Positions 43,886-54,085 of a DNA stretch of 64,000 bases are shown one piece after another. Position 1 is the stretch's first letter; each line of letters opens with the position of its first letter. Location of the stretch: NCBI RefSeq assembly GCF_001056295.1, contig NZ_JVMD01000018.1, forward strand, positions 52,055-116,054. The letters are read 5' to 3'. The DNA comes from Corynebacterium halotolerans. GTDB lineage: Bacteria > Actinomycetota > Actinomycetes > Mycobacteriales > Mycobacteriaceae. Made by a program: the position numbers and the translations under genes. Below the pieces are notes generated by a model. The model ran no database searches. It was not told the DNA's origin and worked only from the letters and a program-made list of their open reading frames with translations.

Positions 43886-44461
43886 ATGACTGCCGCTTCC
43901 CCTTTCGTGTTTGACGTGGGCCGGGTGCTGCGCGAAGGCGCGCCCGAGCCCTTTTCCCGTGTCGGCGATGCGCCCGAGCGCATCGGCGCCGAAATGATTG
44001 CGGTGGAGAAGGGGACGGAGGTGCGCCTCGACGGCGTGGTCACCCCCCTCGGCGGCGGCGTGCTCATCGACGCCGACGTCCGCGCCCCGCTGTCGGGCCA
44101 GTGCGTGCGCTGCCTGGGCAACCTGGCCGACGAGCTGGACATCCACGTGTCCACCGTGTTCTCGGCCGGCGAGGGCTTCGTCACCGCGAACCCGGAGGAC
44201 GGCGACGTGGACGACGACGTCCCGGCCCTCGACGGCGACCTGGCCGACATCACCCAGGCGGTGATCGACGAGGCAGTGCTGGCGCTTCCCTTCAACCCGA
44301 CGTGCGAGAGCTTCGAGGATCACCCCTGCCACGGGGAGGAGACCGGCGTGCCCGAGCCCGACGGCGTGTCCGGCCAGGAGGGTGACCTCCCGGATCCGCG
44401 CTGGGCCGGTTTGGCCGAGAAGTTCGGCGACCTGGGCTCCGGCGACGGGGACGCCAAGTGA
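43886..44461 (+). CDS. YceD/DUF177 family protein
   Basis: A 191-residue DUF177 protein, linked to 23S rRNA/ribosome assembly. The cysteines of CVRCLGNL and CESFEDHPC may bind metal. In many bacteria rpmF follows; here rnc follows with a GTGA overlap, and rpmF is absent at this spot. TAGGAT lies 9 bp before the ATG. Confidence 0.87.
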   Translation: MTAASPFVFDVGRVLREGAPEPFSRVGDAPERIGAEMIAVEKGTEVRLDGVVTPLGGGVLIDADVRAPLSGQCVRCLGNLADELDIHVSTVFSAGEGFVTANPEDGDVDDDVPALDGDLADITQAVIDEAVLALPFNPTCESFEDHPCHGEETGVPEPDGVSGQEGDLPDPRWAGLAEKFGDLGSGDGDAK

Positions 44462-45186
44462 GCCGGAAGCGGCGCCTGAGCGGTGAGGCGGCGCGCCAGG
44501 CGGCGTTCACCGCGGTCGACCACGCACCGCTGCTGGAGCGGTTGGGCGTCGGGCTCGACGACGACCGGCTGTGCCTGGCGCTGACGCACCGCAGCTTCGC
44601 CAACGAAAACGGCAACCTGACCAACAACGAGCGCCTGGAGTTCCTGGGCGACGCCGTGCTGGGCATGTGCGTCGCCGAGGAGCTGTACCGGCGTTTCCCC
44701 GATCGCGCGGAGCAGGACATCTCCAAGATGCGCGCGGGCGTGGTCAACATGTACGCGCTCGCCGATCTGGCCCGCCGCATCGAGCTGGGCCCGCACATCC
44801 TGCTGGGCCGCGGCGAGAAGTCGACCGGCGGTGCCGACAAGCATTCGATCCTGGCGGACACCGTGGAGGCGCTGCTCGGTGCGATCTACCTCCAGCACGG
44901 CTTCGCCACCTCGCGGGACACCATCCTGCGGCTGTTCGACGCGATGATCGACGAGGCCCCGACCCAGTCGCGCGGCCGCGACTGGAAGACGCTGCTGCAG
45001 GAGCGCCTGGCGGCGAAGAAGCTCCCGGCCGCCGAATATGTCGTCAGCTCCGAGGGCCCGGACCACGCCCGCACGTACTCCGTCGAACTGCTCGTCGACG
45101 GCGTCGTCCGCGGCACCGGCACCGGCGCGACGAAGAAGGAAGCCGAGATGCTCGCGGCCCACCGGGCCCACACGGCGCTGGGGTAG
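44458..45186 (+). CDS. rnc: Ribonuclease III
   Basis: A 242-residue RNase III: catalytic signature NNERLEFLGDAVLG, a second acidic site near ADTVEALLGAIY, and a C-terminal dsRNA-binding domain (DWKTLLQERL to TKKEAEMLAA). The start is GTG at 44458, overlapping the yceD stop (GTGA). mutM follows after 6 nt. Confidence 0.96.
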   Translation: MSRKRRLSGEAARQAAFTAVDHAPLLERLGVGLDDDRLCLALTHRSFANENGNLTNNERLEFLGDAVLGMCVAEELYRRFPDRAEQDISKMRAGVVNMYALADLARRIELGPHILLGRGEKSTGGADKHSILADTVEALLGAIYLQHGFATSRDTILRLFDAMIDEAPTQSRGRDWKTLLQERLAAKKLPAAEYVVSSEGPDHARTYSVELLVDGVVRGTGTGATKKEAEMLAAHRAHTALG

Positions 45187-45192
45187 GGGCGG

Positions 45193-46041
45193 ATGCCTGA
45201 ACTGCCCGAAGTCGAGACGATCCGCATCGGGCTCGATCCCCACGTCCGCGGGCGCCGCATCACCGGCGCGCGCGTGCTCCGCGACCGTGCGGTGCGCCGC
45301 CAGCCGGGCGGTGCCGCGGAGTTCGGCGAACGCCTGGTCGGCCGCACCATCACGGGCACCGGCCGGAGGGGCAAGTTCCTGTGGCTGACGCTCGACGACG
45401 CCTCCGCGCTGCTCATCCACCTGGGCATGAGCGGCCAGCTGATCGTCCCCGGCCCGGACACGCCGCCCTCGCCGCACGTGCGGGCCACGCTCGAACTCGA
45501 CGGCCTGACGCTGCAGTTCCGCGACCAGCGGACGTTCGGGTGGGTGTGGGCCTGCGACGCAGACGCCGACGGGGTGCCGGAGCCGGCCGCGCACATCGCC
45601 CGCGACCTGATGGATCCGCGGGTGGACCCCGTCGCGCTCGCCCACGTGATCCGCCGCCGCACCAGCGGCATCAAGCGCGTGCTGCTCAACCAGGAGGTCG
45701 TCTCGGGCATCGGCAACATCTACGCCGACGAGATGCTGTGGGCCGCCCGCGTCCACGGCGAGACCCCCGCCGACGAGCTGTCGGTGCGCACGCTGGCGAA
45801 GCTCCTGCGGGCGGGCCGCGAGGTCATGGGCCGGGCGGTCAAGGTCGGCGGCACCAGCTTCGACTCGCTGTACGTCAACGTCAACGGCGAATCGGGCTAC
45901 TTCTCCCGCGACCTGGAGGCGTACGGCCGCGAGGGCGAACCCTGCTCCCGCTGCGGCCGGCCGATCGTCCGGTCGACGTTCATGAACCGCTCCAGCTACC
46001 ACTGCCCGCGGTGCCAGCGGCTGCCGCGGGAGGCCGCATGA
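45193..46041 (+). CDS. mutM: Formamidopyrimidine-DNA glycosylase
   Basis: A 282-residue Fpg, removing 8-oxoguanine. The N-terminal catalytic proline/glutamate are in PELPEVET, the H2TH region contains NIYADEMLW, and a C-terminal zinc finger has CSRCGR and CPRCQ. The stop overlaps the next start (ATGA). Confidence 0.97.
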   Translation: MPELPEVETIRIGLDPHVRGRRITGARVLRDRAVRRQPGGAAEFGERLVGRTITGTGRRGKFLWLTLDDASALLIHLGMSGQLIVPGPDTPPSPHVRATLELDGLTLQFRDQRTFGWVWACDADADGVPEPAAHIARDLMDPRVDPVALAHVIRRRTSGIKRVLLNQEVVSGIGNIYADEMLWAARVHGETPADELSVRTLAKLLRAGREVMGRAVKVGGTSFDSLYVNVNGESGYFSRDLEAYGREGEPCSRCGRPIVRSTFMNRSSYHCPRCQRLPREAA

Positions 46042-47297
46042 TGCCCGTTCTGCGCCGGCCCGGGGTCCGCGCGCTCATTTCCGTCGTCTTCGCCGCGCTC
46101 GCGGCGTCGAAGCTCGTCCACTTCTCCGGCGCACCGCGCTACTTCCTCGACGCCGACGTGTACGCGGTCGGCGGCCGCCGCTTCCTCGAGGGGCTCCCGC
46201 TTTACGACGGCTCCTTCCCGACGTCCAGCGGCGTCTGGCTGCCGTTCACGTATCCGCCGGTGGCCGCGGTGCGCTTCGCGCCGCTGGCCATGATGCCGCT
46301 GCAGCTGGTCTTCGTCCTCGTCGCGGCCGCGACGATGGGGTCGCTGTGGTGGGTGCTGCGGGAGGTCGTCGCAAAGCTCGGGGACCTGCGCTCCGCCGAC
46401 GCGGGATGGCTCGCGCTGGCGCTGACCGCCGCCCTGCTGTGGTTCGGCCCCGTGCACACGACCATCGGTTTCGGGCAGGTCAACGTCATTTTGATGATGC
46501 TCGTGGCCATCGACGTCCTCGTCGTACCGCCGCGCTGGCGGGGCCTGCTCACCGGGGCCGCCATCGCCGTCAAGCTCACGCCGGCGGTGTTCGGCCTGTG
46601 GTTCCTGCTGCGCCGCGACTGGGGCGGCATCGCGCGCATCGCGGCGTCGGCCGGCGGGCTGACGCTGCTCGGGCACCTCGCGGCGCCGGCCGATTCGGCC
46701 CGGTACTGGACGGACACGCTGGCCAACACCGGGCGCATCGGGGGCCCCATGTACGCCTCCAACCAATCCATCGACGCCGAACTGTGGCGCCTGGGCCTGC
46801 ACACCGAGGACTCCGGCGGCGGGCTGTGGCTGGCGCTGGTGCTGGCGGCGCTGGCCGTCACCGTCGCCGTGATGCTGCGGCTGCTCCGCGACGGGCACCC
46901 GTTCCTCGCCGTGTGCGCCAATGCCCTGTTCGGGCTGCTGGCGTCGCCCATATCGTGGTCGCACCACTGGGTCTGGGTGCCCGTCATGGTCATCGCGGTG
47001 ACCCTTCTCGCCCTGCGGGCACCGCGCCGGAGGGGCGATCCGGGTGGGGCGCTGCCGTGGATTTTCATCGCCTCCGGAGTGGCGTGCTTCGCATTCGAGC
47101 CCCAGGCGCTCGCACCGGCGGAACAAGGCCGTGAACTGGACTGGAGCGCCTTCTGGCACGTGTTCGGCAACGCCTACCTGTGGTGGGCGGTGGCCGCGTT
47201 GATCATGATGTGGTTCCTGTCAAGGCATTTACCGTCCGCTGAGTCGCGTCTAATGTCGCATTCATGGAATGGATGGAAAGCGCCACAAGCGCGGTAA
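46038..47297 (+). CDS. GT87-family membrane glycosyltransferase
   Basis: A 419-residue integral membrane protein with about 9-10 hydrophobic helices and the early acidic motif (FLDADVYAVGGRRFLEG) of the GT-C/GT87 polyprenyl-phosphate-mannose-dependent transferases that build actinobacterial lipoglycans. A second landmark is IAVKLTPAVFGLWFLLRR. The exact linkage is unknown. Its 3' end overlaps the agcS start by 34 nt. Confidence 0.82.
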   Translation: MMPVLRRPGVRALISVVFAALAASKLVHFSGAPRYFLDADVYAVGGRRFLEGLPLYDGSFPTSSGVWLPFTYPPVAAVRFAPLAMMPLQLVFVLVAAATMGSLWWVLREVVAKLGDLRSADAGWLALALTAALLWFGPVHTTIGFGQVNVILMMLVAIDVLVVPPRWRGLLTGAAIAVKLTPAVFGLWFLLRRDWGGIARIAASAGGLTLLGHLAAPADSARYWTDTLANTGRIGGPMYASNQSIDAELWRLGLHTEDSGGGLWLALVLAALAVTVAVMLRLLRDGHPFLAVCANALFGLLASPISWSHHWVWVPVMVIAVTLLALRAPRRRGDPGGALPWIFIASGVACFAFEPQALAPAEQGRELDWSAFWHVFGNAYLWWAVAALIMMWFLSRHLPSAESRLMSHSWNGWKAPQAR

Positions 47298-48751
47298 CGG
47301 CCTGGAACGACAAGTACTGGCTGTTCATGATCGGCCTGCTCATTCTGGCGGGCCTGTACTTCTGCATCCGGACGATCGTCGTCCAGATCCGCTACGTGCC
47401 GGACATGTTCCGCGCCATCGCCGAGAAGCCGTCGGACATTTCCGAGGGCGTCAAGGGCATCTCCAGCTTCAAGGCGTTCACCATTTCGGCGGCGTCGCGC
47501 GTGGGCACCGGCAACGTCGCCGGCGTGGCGGTGGCCATTTCCACGGGCGGCCCGGGCGCGGTGTTCTGGATGTGGCTGCTGGCCATCGTCGGCGGCGCGA
47601 CCAGCTTCGTCGAGTCCACCCTCGCGCAGCTGTACAAGGTGAAGGACAGGGAGTCCTACCGCGGCGGCCCGGCCTACTACATCACCCGCGGCCTGGGCGA
47701 GAAGTTCCGGTGGCTGGCCATCCTCTTCGCGCTGGCCATCACCATCACCTACGGCTTCGTGTTCAACGCGGTGCAGTCGAACTCCATCACGGCCGCCGTG
47801 GCCGAGTCCACCGGAAACGACTCGTCGAACCTGAAGGTCATCATCGGCCTGGTGCTCGCCGCGGCCACCGGCGCGATCATCTTCGGCGGCGTCCAGCGCA
47901 TCTCGAAGGTCACCCAGGTCATCGTGCCCGTCATGGCCATGGCGTACATCATCCTGGGCATCATCGTCCTGGTGCTCAACTGGAGCGAGGTCCCGTCGAT
48001 GCTGGCGCTGATCGTCGAGCACGCCCTGGGCATCCGCGAAATCGCCGGCGCGGCCGTGGGCACCGCCATCATGCAGGGCATGCGCCGCGGCCTGTTCTCC
48101 AACGAAGCCGGCATGGGCTCCACCCCGAACGCCGCCGCGACGTCGTCGGTGTCCCACCCGTGCAAGCAGGGCCTGATCCAGACGCTCGGCGTCTACTTCG
48201 ACACGATCATCGTGTGCACGGTCACGGCCGTCATCATCCTGCTGTCGAACCCGGTGTACGGCGCGGAGGCGGAGGGCACGTCGCTGACCCAGGCCGCGCT
48301 GGCCGCCCAGGTCGGTTCCTGGGCCACCCACGCGGTGACGGTGATCATCTTCTTCCTGGCGTTCTCGTCGATCATCGGCAACTACTACTACGCCGAGGCC
48401 AACGTGCCCTTCCTCGACGAGCGCAGGAGCGTCCTCAACGGCGTGCGCGCGCTGATCATGCTGTGCGTCCTGGGCGGCGCGATCGGTTCGGTGCCGCTGG
48501 TCTGGGCGTTGGCCGACGTCTTCTCGGCGCTGATGGCCACCATCAACATCGCCGCGATCCTGCCGCTGGGCGGGGTGGCGGTGGCGCTGTTGGCCAACTA
48601 CTCGGCGCAGAGGGCCAGGGGACTCAACCCTGTGTTCCACCGCGATGACATCCCGGGCCTGCGCGGCCGCGAGAACATCGAGTGCTGGGACGGCTCCGAC
48701 CCGATGACGGTCCGCGCCGACGACGGCGGCGCGGCCGAGGTGGCGCGATGA
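47264..48751 (+). CDS. Sodium:alanine/glycine symporter (AGCS family)
   Basis: A 495-residue AGCS transporter with about 10-11 helices. Family signatures are [17 protein letters not shown], the region with ESTLAQLYK, and [15 protein letters not shown]. It should import alanine or glycine with sodium. Its start lies inside the end of the preceding gene; no other credible start is present. It overlaps acyP by ATGA. Confidence 0.92.
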   Translation: MEWMESATSAVTAWNDKYWLFMIGLLILAGLYFCIRTIVVQIRYVPDMFRAIAEKPSDISEGVKGISSFKAFTISAASRVGTGNVAGVAVAISTGGPGAVFWMWLLAIVGGATSFVESTLAQLYKVKDRESYRGGPAYYITRGLGEKFRWLAILFALAITITYGFVFNAVQSNSITAAVAESTGNDSSNLKVIIGLVLAAATGAIIFGGVQRISKVTQVIVPVMAMAYIILGIIVLVLNWSEVPSMLALIVEHALGIREIAGAAVGTAIMQGMRRGLFSNEAGMGSTPNAAATSSVSHPCKQGLIQTLGVYFDTIIVCTVTAVIILLSNPVYGAEAEGTSLTQAALAAQVGSWATHAVTVIIFFLAFSSIIGNYYYAEANVPFLDERRSVLNGVRALIMLCVLGGAIGSVPLVWALADVFSALMATINIAAILPLGGVAVALLANYSAQRARGLNPVFHRDDIPGLRGRENIECWDGSDPMTVRADDGGAAEVAR

Positions 48752-49029
48752 GCGACGGCGGATCGCGCCTGACCGCCTGGGTCCACGGGCACGTGCAGGG
48801 CGTCGGCTTCCGCTGGGCCACCCGCGTGCGCGCCCTGGAGCTGGGGTTGACCGGATACGCGAAGAACTACGCGGATGGCCGGGTGCTGGTCATCGCGGAA
48901 GGGCCCGCCGCGGCCTGCGAGGAGCTGCTCGCCTGGCTGGAGGGCCCCGACGCCCCGGGCTCGGTGTCGACGGTCGTCAGCGAGGTGGGCGACGCCCGCG
49001 GCGGTTACGAGGGTTTCCTCAGGAAGTAG
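48748..49029 (+). CDS. acyP: Acylphosphatase
   Basis: A 93-residue acylphosphatase with the signature [13 protein letters not shown] (catalytic arginine) and a conserved [11 protein letters not shown] (catalytic asparagine). It lies ahead of smc as in other corynebacteria and mycobacteria. Its 3' end overlaps the convergent hypothetical gene by 11 bp. Confidence 0.95.
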   Translation: MSDGGSRLTAWVHGHVQGVGFRWATRVRALELGLTGYAKNYADGRVLVIAEGPAAACEELLAWLEGPDAPGSVSTVVSEVGDARGGYEGFLRK

Positions 49030-49552
49030 CGCCCCCGCGCTCCGTCGCCGCCGCGGACGCGAGGAATTCGCGGATTTCCGCGAGTGCGGCGAGATGCTCT
49101 TCCCGGTGCTCCCCGGGATCGAGCATGCCGAGCACGCGGGCGCCCTGCTCTCCGACGCGGAGGAGCCGCTCCCCGGCGGCGCCGGTGATCTTGACCTGCC
49201 CGATGGCGGCGGCGATGCGGGCCTGCGCTTCGGCGGCGAGCGCGTTCACCTCGCCCGGGTTCTCGGCGACCCAGGCCCGCACTTCGTCGTCGCCGGCGCC
49301 GAACAACTCCGGGTCGATGCCGAAGTCCCAGTCGGACAGGATTTCACGGAGCGCGTCGAGCGCATCGACGTCGTCACCGTCTGATTCGGCCAGTTCCTCG
49401 AGGACGTCCAGGACGTCCGCGCCGGAGTCGTTGCCGAACGGGGCGAATTCGTCGACTTCGGAGTAGAAGCGCTCGGGCGCGAATTCGACGAATCGGGGAT
49501 GGCTGGTGCGCGGGGACAGCCCCTCGTCCGGATCGGTCACGTGGATGCTCAT
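49019..49552 (-). CDS. Conserved hypothetical acidic protein
   Basis: A 177-residue acidic soluble protein. The block [35 protein letters not shown] resembles in part the E. coli YfeS type (HP.. / DE.APFG.D.G.D), but I am not sure of the family. No membrane segments or signal peptide. It is convergent with acyP and divergent from smc. Confidence 0.6.
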   Translation of the reverse strand: MSIHVTDPDEGLSPRTSHPRFVEFAPERFYSEVDEFAPFGNDSGADVLDVLEELAESDGDDVDALDALREILSDWDFGIDPELFGAGDDEVRAWVAENPGEVNALAAEAQARIAAAIGQVKITGAAGERLLRVGEQGARVLGMLDPGEHREEHLAALAEIREFLASAAATERGGATS

Positions 49553-49647
49553 GTGGGCACGATACCCCGGCCGCGGGTGGCCGGCCTCCCGTCGCGGCGG
49601 GCGCGTGCGGTGCTATTCACGTCCCCGACATGGCACAATGATCAGCC

Positions 49648-52600
49648 GTGCACCTCAAATCGCTGACCCTCAAGGGATTCAAGTCCTTCGCGTCGGCGAC
49701 CACGCTGAAGTTCGAGCCGGGCATCTGCGCGGTCGTCGGCCCGAACGGCTCCGGCAAATCCAACGTCGTCGACGCCCTGGCGTGGGTGATGGGCGAGCAG
49801 GGCGCGAAGACCCTGCGCGGCGGGAAGATGGAGGACGTCATCTTCGCCGGCACGTCCGGCCGCAAGCCGCTGGGCCGCGCCGAGGTCACGCTGACCATCG
49901 ACAACTCCGATGGCGTCCTGCCCATCGGCTATTCCGAGGTTTCGGTCACGCGCCGCATGTTCCGCGACGGCGCCAGCGAGTACGAGATCAACGGTTCGCG
50001 CTGCCGCCTGATGGACGTCCAGGAGCTGCTCAGCGATTCGGGCATCGGCCGCGAGATGCACGTCATCGTCGGCCAGGGCCGGCTCGCCCAGATCCTGGAG
50101 TCGCGGCCGGAGGAGCGCCGCGCGTTCATCGAGGAAGCCGCCGGCGTGCTCAAGCACCGGCGTCGCAAGGAAAAGGCCCAGCGCAAGCTGCAATCGATGC
50201 AGGGCAACCTCGACCGCCTGGAGGACCTGGTCGGGGAGCTGCGCCGGCAGTTGAAGCCGCTGGCCCGGCAGGCGGAGGCCGCCCAACGCGCGCAGACCGT
50301 GCAGGCCGACCTGCGCCAGGCCAGGCTTGCGCTCGCGGCGGCCGACCTGGTCGCGCTGCGCGAGGCGCTTTCCGACGCCGCCGAGCGCGCGAAAATGGTC
50401 GCGGACAAGGTTGCGGCGGAAGAGGCGGTGGCCGAAGCGGCCGCCGAACGCCGCGATGATCTGGAAGCGGAGCTGGAGGACGTCACCCCGCGCGCCGACG
50501 CCGCCCGCGACTTGTGGTTCCGGCTGTCGGCGCTGGCGGAGCGGGTGGGCGCGACCCGGCGCATCGCCGCCGACCGCGCCGCCGATTCCGCCCCGGCCCC
50601 GTGGACCGGCCAGGACCCGGAGGAGCTCGAGTCCCGCGCCGACCGTGCCGCCGCCGAGGAAGAGGAGCTGGCCGAGGCCGAATCGGAGGCGCGCGAGCGC
50701 CTGGAATCGGTCCGCGACGTCCTCGCGGAGGCCGAGGATGCGTTCCGCGCCGCCGAATCGGAGCACATGGCGCAGGTCCGCGCTCTGGCCGACCGCCGCG
50801 AAGGCGTGGTCCGGCTGGTCGCCGCGGAGGAATCCCTGCGCGCGCGCATCGAGTCGGCCGAAGCCGAGTCCGCCCGCCTGGCCGAGCACGTGGCCGAAGC
50901 GGGGCAGCGCCGCGACGATGCCGCCGACGCCCTCGACGACGCCGCCGAGGCTCTGGCGGAAGCCGAGACGGCCGGTCCCGAGCTCGCCCGCGCCCATGAG
51001 CGCGCCGACGCCGAGGCCACCGCCGCCACGGCGCGCGTGAAGGAGCTCCGCGACCGCGAGCGCGCGCTGGAGAAGACGGTGTCGGGCCTGTCCGCGCGCA
51101 TCGAGGCCCTCGACGCCGCCCGCCGCGCCGCCGCCACCGACGGGGCGGGATGGTTGCGCGACACCCACGGGCTGCCCGCGCTGTCGGGGGCGCTGCACGT
51201 CACCGGCGGTTGGGACTCGGCCATCGCCGCGGCACTCGGCCCCGCCGCCGAGGCGCTGGTCGCCGGCGACGAGGACGCCCCGGACCATTCGGCCGACGAC
51301 CTGATCGCCTCGCTGTCCGACGCCGGCGCCGGAACCGCGACCGTCGTGGAACCGGGGTCCGGCGCGGGCTGGCGCCTCGACGCGGGCATCCCGCCGGGCT
51401 GCACGTGGGCCCTGGACGTGGTGGAGCACCCGAATGAATTGGCGGCGGCGCTGTCGGCGCTGCTCGTCGATGTGGTGCTGTGCCCCGACGCCGCCACCGC
51501 GCGCCGCGTGGTCGACGAGGACAATCGCCTGCGCGCCGCCACCGCCGACGGGCGCCTGCACGGCCCCGGATGGGCGTCGGGCGGCGCTGGCGGCGCCCGG
51601 TCCAGCGTGGAGATCGGCGCGGGCATCGCCGCGGCGGAGGAGGAGCTCGCCGCCGCCCGCGAGGAGCTCGCCGACCTCGGCGGAGTCCTGGCCGGCGCCG
51701 CCGCCGAAGAAGAGGACCGCCGCACCGACGCCGCCGCGGCCCGCGCCGCCCTGCGCGAGCACGAACGCGGCCTGAAGACCCTGAAGGACGCCCGCACCCG
51801 CGCGCAGTCGCAGCTCGCCGGAGTCGACCACGACGCCGAACGCGCCGCCGCCCGCCGCGCGGAGGCCGAGGCCCGGCTGGTGCAGCTGCGCGAGGAACTC
51901 GACGAGGTCTCCGACCGACTGTCCCGCGTCGACGAGGATCCGGCCGAGGGCGAACCCTCCACCGAGGAACGCGATCACGCCGCCGCGGCGCTGGCCCAGG
52001 CCCGAGCCATGGAAACCGAGGCGCGGCTGGCGCTGCGCACTGCCGAGGAACGCTCGGGCGGGGTGCGCGGGAAGGCCGAACGGCTGCGTCGCCAAGCAAT
52101 CGCGGAACGCCAGGCCCGCGCCCGCCACGAGGCCGCCCAGGTGCGCCGGGAACGCTCCCGCGAGCTGGCGGCCACCGTCGCCGAGCTGTCCGCCGACGTC
52201 GCCGAGCAGGTGTCGGTGTCGCTGGAGCGCGCCGCCGCCGACCGCGACGAGCTGGAGGCCACCCGCAAGGCCATCGGCGCCGAGCTGAACAAGGCGCGCG
52301 CCGACGCATCGGCCGCCGCCAAGCGCGTCGCCGAGCTCACCGACGGCGCGCACCGGGGCGACATCGCCCGGGCCGAAGCCCAGCTGCGCGTCGACCAGAT
52401 GGAGGAATCCATCGTCGACCGGTTCGGCGTGCCCGTCTCCGACCTGCTCGAATCGCATGCCCCGGGGGAGGACTTCGACCGCGCGGAGGCCGAGGCCCGC
52501 CTCAAGCGCGCGGAAAAGGACCTCCGCGTGCTCGGCCGCGTCAACCCGCTGGCCCTGGAGGAGTTCAAGGCCATGGAGGAGCGCCACGACTTCCTGGCCA

Positions 52601-53139
52601 CGCAGCTCGACGACGTCCGCCGCGCCCGCAAGGACCTGCTCGACGTCGTGGAAGAGGTCGACGAGACCATCCTGCGGCTGTTCACCGAGGCCTGGCTGGA
52701 CGTGGAGCGGGAGTTCCCCAAGGTCTTCGACACCCTCTTCCCGGGCGGCGACGGCCGGCTGGTGCTCACGGAGCCGGAGGACATGCTGGCCACCGGCATC
52801 GAGGTGGAGGCGCGCCCGCCGGGCAAGAAGGTCAAGCGGCTGTCGCTGCTGTCGGGCGGCGAAAAGTCGCTGACGGCGCTGGCGATGCTGGTGGCCATCT
52901 TCCGTGCCCGCCCCAGCCCGTTCTACGTCCTCGACGAGGTCGAGGCCGCGCTCGACGACGTCAACCTGCGCCGGCTCATCGCCCTGCTGGAGGAGCTGCG
53001 CGAGTCGTCCCAGCTGATCGTGATCACGCACCAGAAGCCGACCATGGACGTGGCGAACGTCCTGTACGGCGTGACCATGCGCGGCGACGGCGTCACACGG
53101 GTGATCTCGCAGCGCATGTCGCCGGAGACGGCGAAGTAG
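49648..53139 (+). CDS. smc: Chromosome partition protein SMC
   Basis: An 1163-residue SMC. N-terminal Walker A GPNGSGKSN, a long alanine/glutamate-rich coiled coil, a hinge at about residues 495-650, a second coiled coil and the C-terminal signature LSGGEKSLTALA with Walker B FYVLDEVEAALDD. It condenses and separates chromosomes with ScpAB, which are not here. The start is GTG at 49648; a CACAAT box lies 8 bp upstream, suggesting leaderless translation. Confidence 0.97.
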   Translation: MHLKSLTLKGFKSFASATTLKFEPGICAVVGPNGSGKSNVVDALAWVMGEQGAKTLRGGKMEDVIFAGTSGRKPLGRAEVTLTIDNSDGVLPIGYSEVSVTRRMFRDGASEYEINGSRCRLMDVQELLSDSGIGREMHVIVGQGRLAQILESRPEERRAFIEEAAGVLKHRRRKEKAQRKLQSMQGNLDRLEDLVGELRRQLKPLARQAEAAQRAQTVQADLRQARLALAAADLVALREALSDAAERAKMVADKVAAEEAVAEAAAERRDDLEAELEDVTPRADAARDLWFRLSALAERVGATRRIAADRAADSAPAPWTGQDPEELESRADRAAAEEEELAEAESEARERLESVRDVLAEAEDAFRAAESEHMAQVRALADRREGVVRLVAAEESLRARIESAEAESARLAEHVAEAGQRRDDAADALDDAAEALAEAETAGPELARAHERADAEATAATARVKELRDRERALEKTVSGLSARIEALDAARRAAATDGAGWLRDTHGLPALSGALHVTGGWDSAIAAALGPAAEALVAGDEDAPDHSADDLIASLSDAGAGTATVVEPGSGAGWRLDAGIPPGCTWALDVVEHPNELAAALSALLVDVVLCPDAATARRVVDEDNRLRAATADGRLHGPGWASGGAGGARSSVEIGAGIAAAEEELAAAREELADLGGVLAGAAAEEEDRRTDAAAARAALREHERGLKTLKDARTRAQSQLAGVDHDAERAAARRAEAEARLVQLREELDEVSDRLSRVDEDPAEGEPSTEERDHAAAALAQARAMETEARLALRTAEERSGGVRGKAERLRRQAIAERQARARHEAAQVRRERSRELAATVAELSADVAEQVSVSLERAAADRDELEATRKAIGAELNKARADASAAAKRVAELTDGAHRGDIARAEAQLRVDQMEESIVDRFGVPVSDLLESHAPGEDFDRAEAEARLKRAEKDLRVLGRVNPLALEEFKAMEERHDFLATQLDDVRRARKDLLDVVEEVDETILRLFTEAWLDVEREFPKVFDTLFPGGDGRLVLTEPEDMLATGIEVEARPPGKKVKRLSLLSGGEKSLTALAMLVAIFRARPSPFYVLDEVEAALDDVNLRRLIALLEELRESSQLIVITHQKPTMDVANVLYGVTMRGDGVTRVISQRMSPETAK

Positions 53140-53164
53140 CGGCTGCATCCTATACGTTGGACGC

Positions 53165-54085
53165 ATGAGCATAAAGGCCCGGGACGTGCGCAGGACCTTC
53201 GGCGAACACGTCGCCATAGACCATGCGGACGTCGACGTCGCACCGGGCCGGATCACCGGCCTGATCGGCCCGAACGGCTGCGGCAAGACCACCCTGCTGC
53301 TGGTGCTGGCGGGGCTGCTGGCGCCGGATTCGGGCACGGTGGAAGTCGCCGGTTTCGACCCCGCGGCCGACGGCCCCCGGGCCCGCGCGCGGATCGGGTG
53401 GATGCCCGATCACGTGGGCACGTGGGAGACGCTGACGTCGTGGGAGATCGTCGCCGCCTTCGGGCGCGTGTACGGCCTGCCGCGCGACGTCGCGGGCGAG
53501 CGCGCCACGGAGCTGCTGGCCGAGGTCGGCCTGTCCGACTTCGCCGGCAGTCGCGTGCGCGTGCTGTCGCGCGGCCAGAAGCAGCGCCTGTCGCTGGCGC
53601 GGGCGCTGGTGCATGACCCGGCGGTCCTGCTTCTCGACGAGCCGGCGTCCGGGCTCGACCCCGATTCCAGGGTGGCGCTGCGCGGCATCCTGCGGCGCCG
53701 GGCGGATGCCGGGGTGGCGATCATCGTGAGTTCCCACATCCTGCCGGAGCTGGAGGAGATGGTCGACGACGTCATCATGATGCGCGACGGCCGTACCCTG
53801 GCCCCGTCGTCCGGCGACGGGACGCCCATGTGGCGGCTGGAGGTCGCGGGCGGCGGGGACGCCGACCTGCGGCGCTGGGCCGAGGCCGAGGACCCCGCCC
53901 TCGGCATCGCCGTCGGCGCCGCGTCCCCGGACGACGGGCCGCGGCTGGCGTGGGCGGAATTCGCCGCCGGCCCGGAGGCCGCGTCGGCCGCGCTGGGCCG
54001 GGCGCTGGCGGCCGGCGTGGTGGTGGTGTCCTTCGGCCGGAGGACGCTGGAATCCCGATACCTGGAATGGGGTGCGAACGAATGA
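53165..54085 (+). CDS. ABC transporter ATP-binding protein
   Basis: A 306-residue ATPase with Walker A GPNGCGKTT, signature LSRGQKQRLSLARAL, Walker B VLLLDEPASGLD, and about 85 extra residues at the C terminus as in exporter ATPases of the CcmA/NatA type. TATACG lies 8 bp before the ATG. It overlaps its permease gene by ATGA. Export substrate unknown. Confidence 0.92.
   Translation: MSIKARDVRRTFGEHVAIDHADVDVAPGRITGLIGPNGCGKTTLLLVLAGLLAPDSGTVEVAGFDPAADGPRARARIGWMPDHVGTWETLTSWEIVAAFGRVYGLPRDVAGERATELLAEVGLSDFAGSRVRVLSRGQKQRLSLARALVHDPAVLLLDEPASGLDPDSRVALRGILRRRADAGVAIIVSSHILPELEEMVDDVIMMRDGRTLAPSSGDGTPMWRLEVAGGGDADLRRWAEAEDPALGIAVGAASPDDGPRLAWAEFAAGPEAASAALGRALAAGVVVVSFGRRTLESRYLEWGANE

Noticed and set aside
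44461-44462. rpmF after yceD
   Set aside because: The stop of yceD overlaps the GTG start of rnc; there is no room for rpmF.
49642-53337. Long open frame antisense to smc
   Set aside because: Same GC effect; smc on the forward strand has all family motifs.
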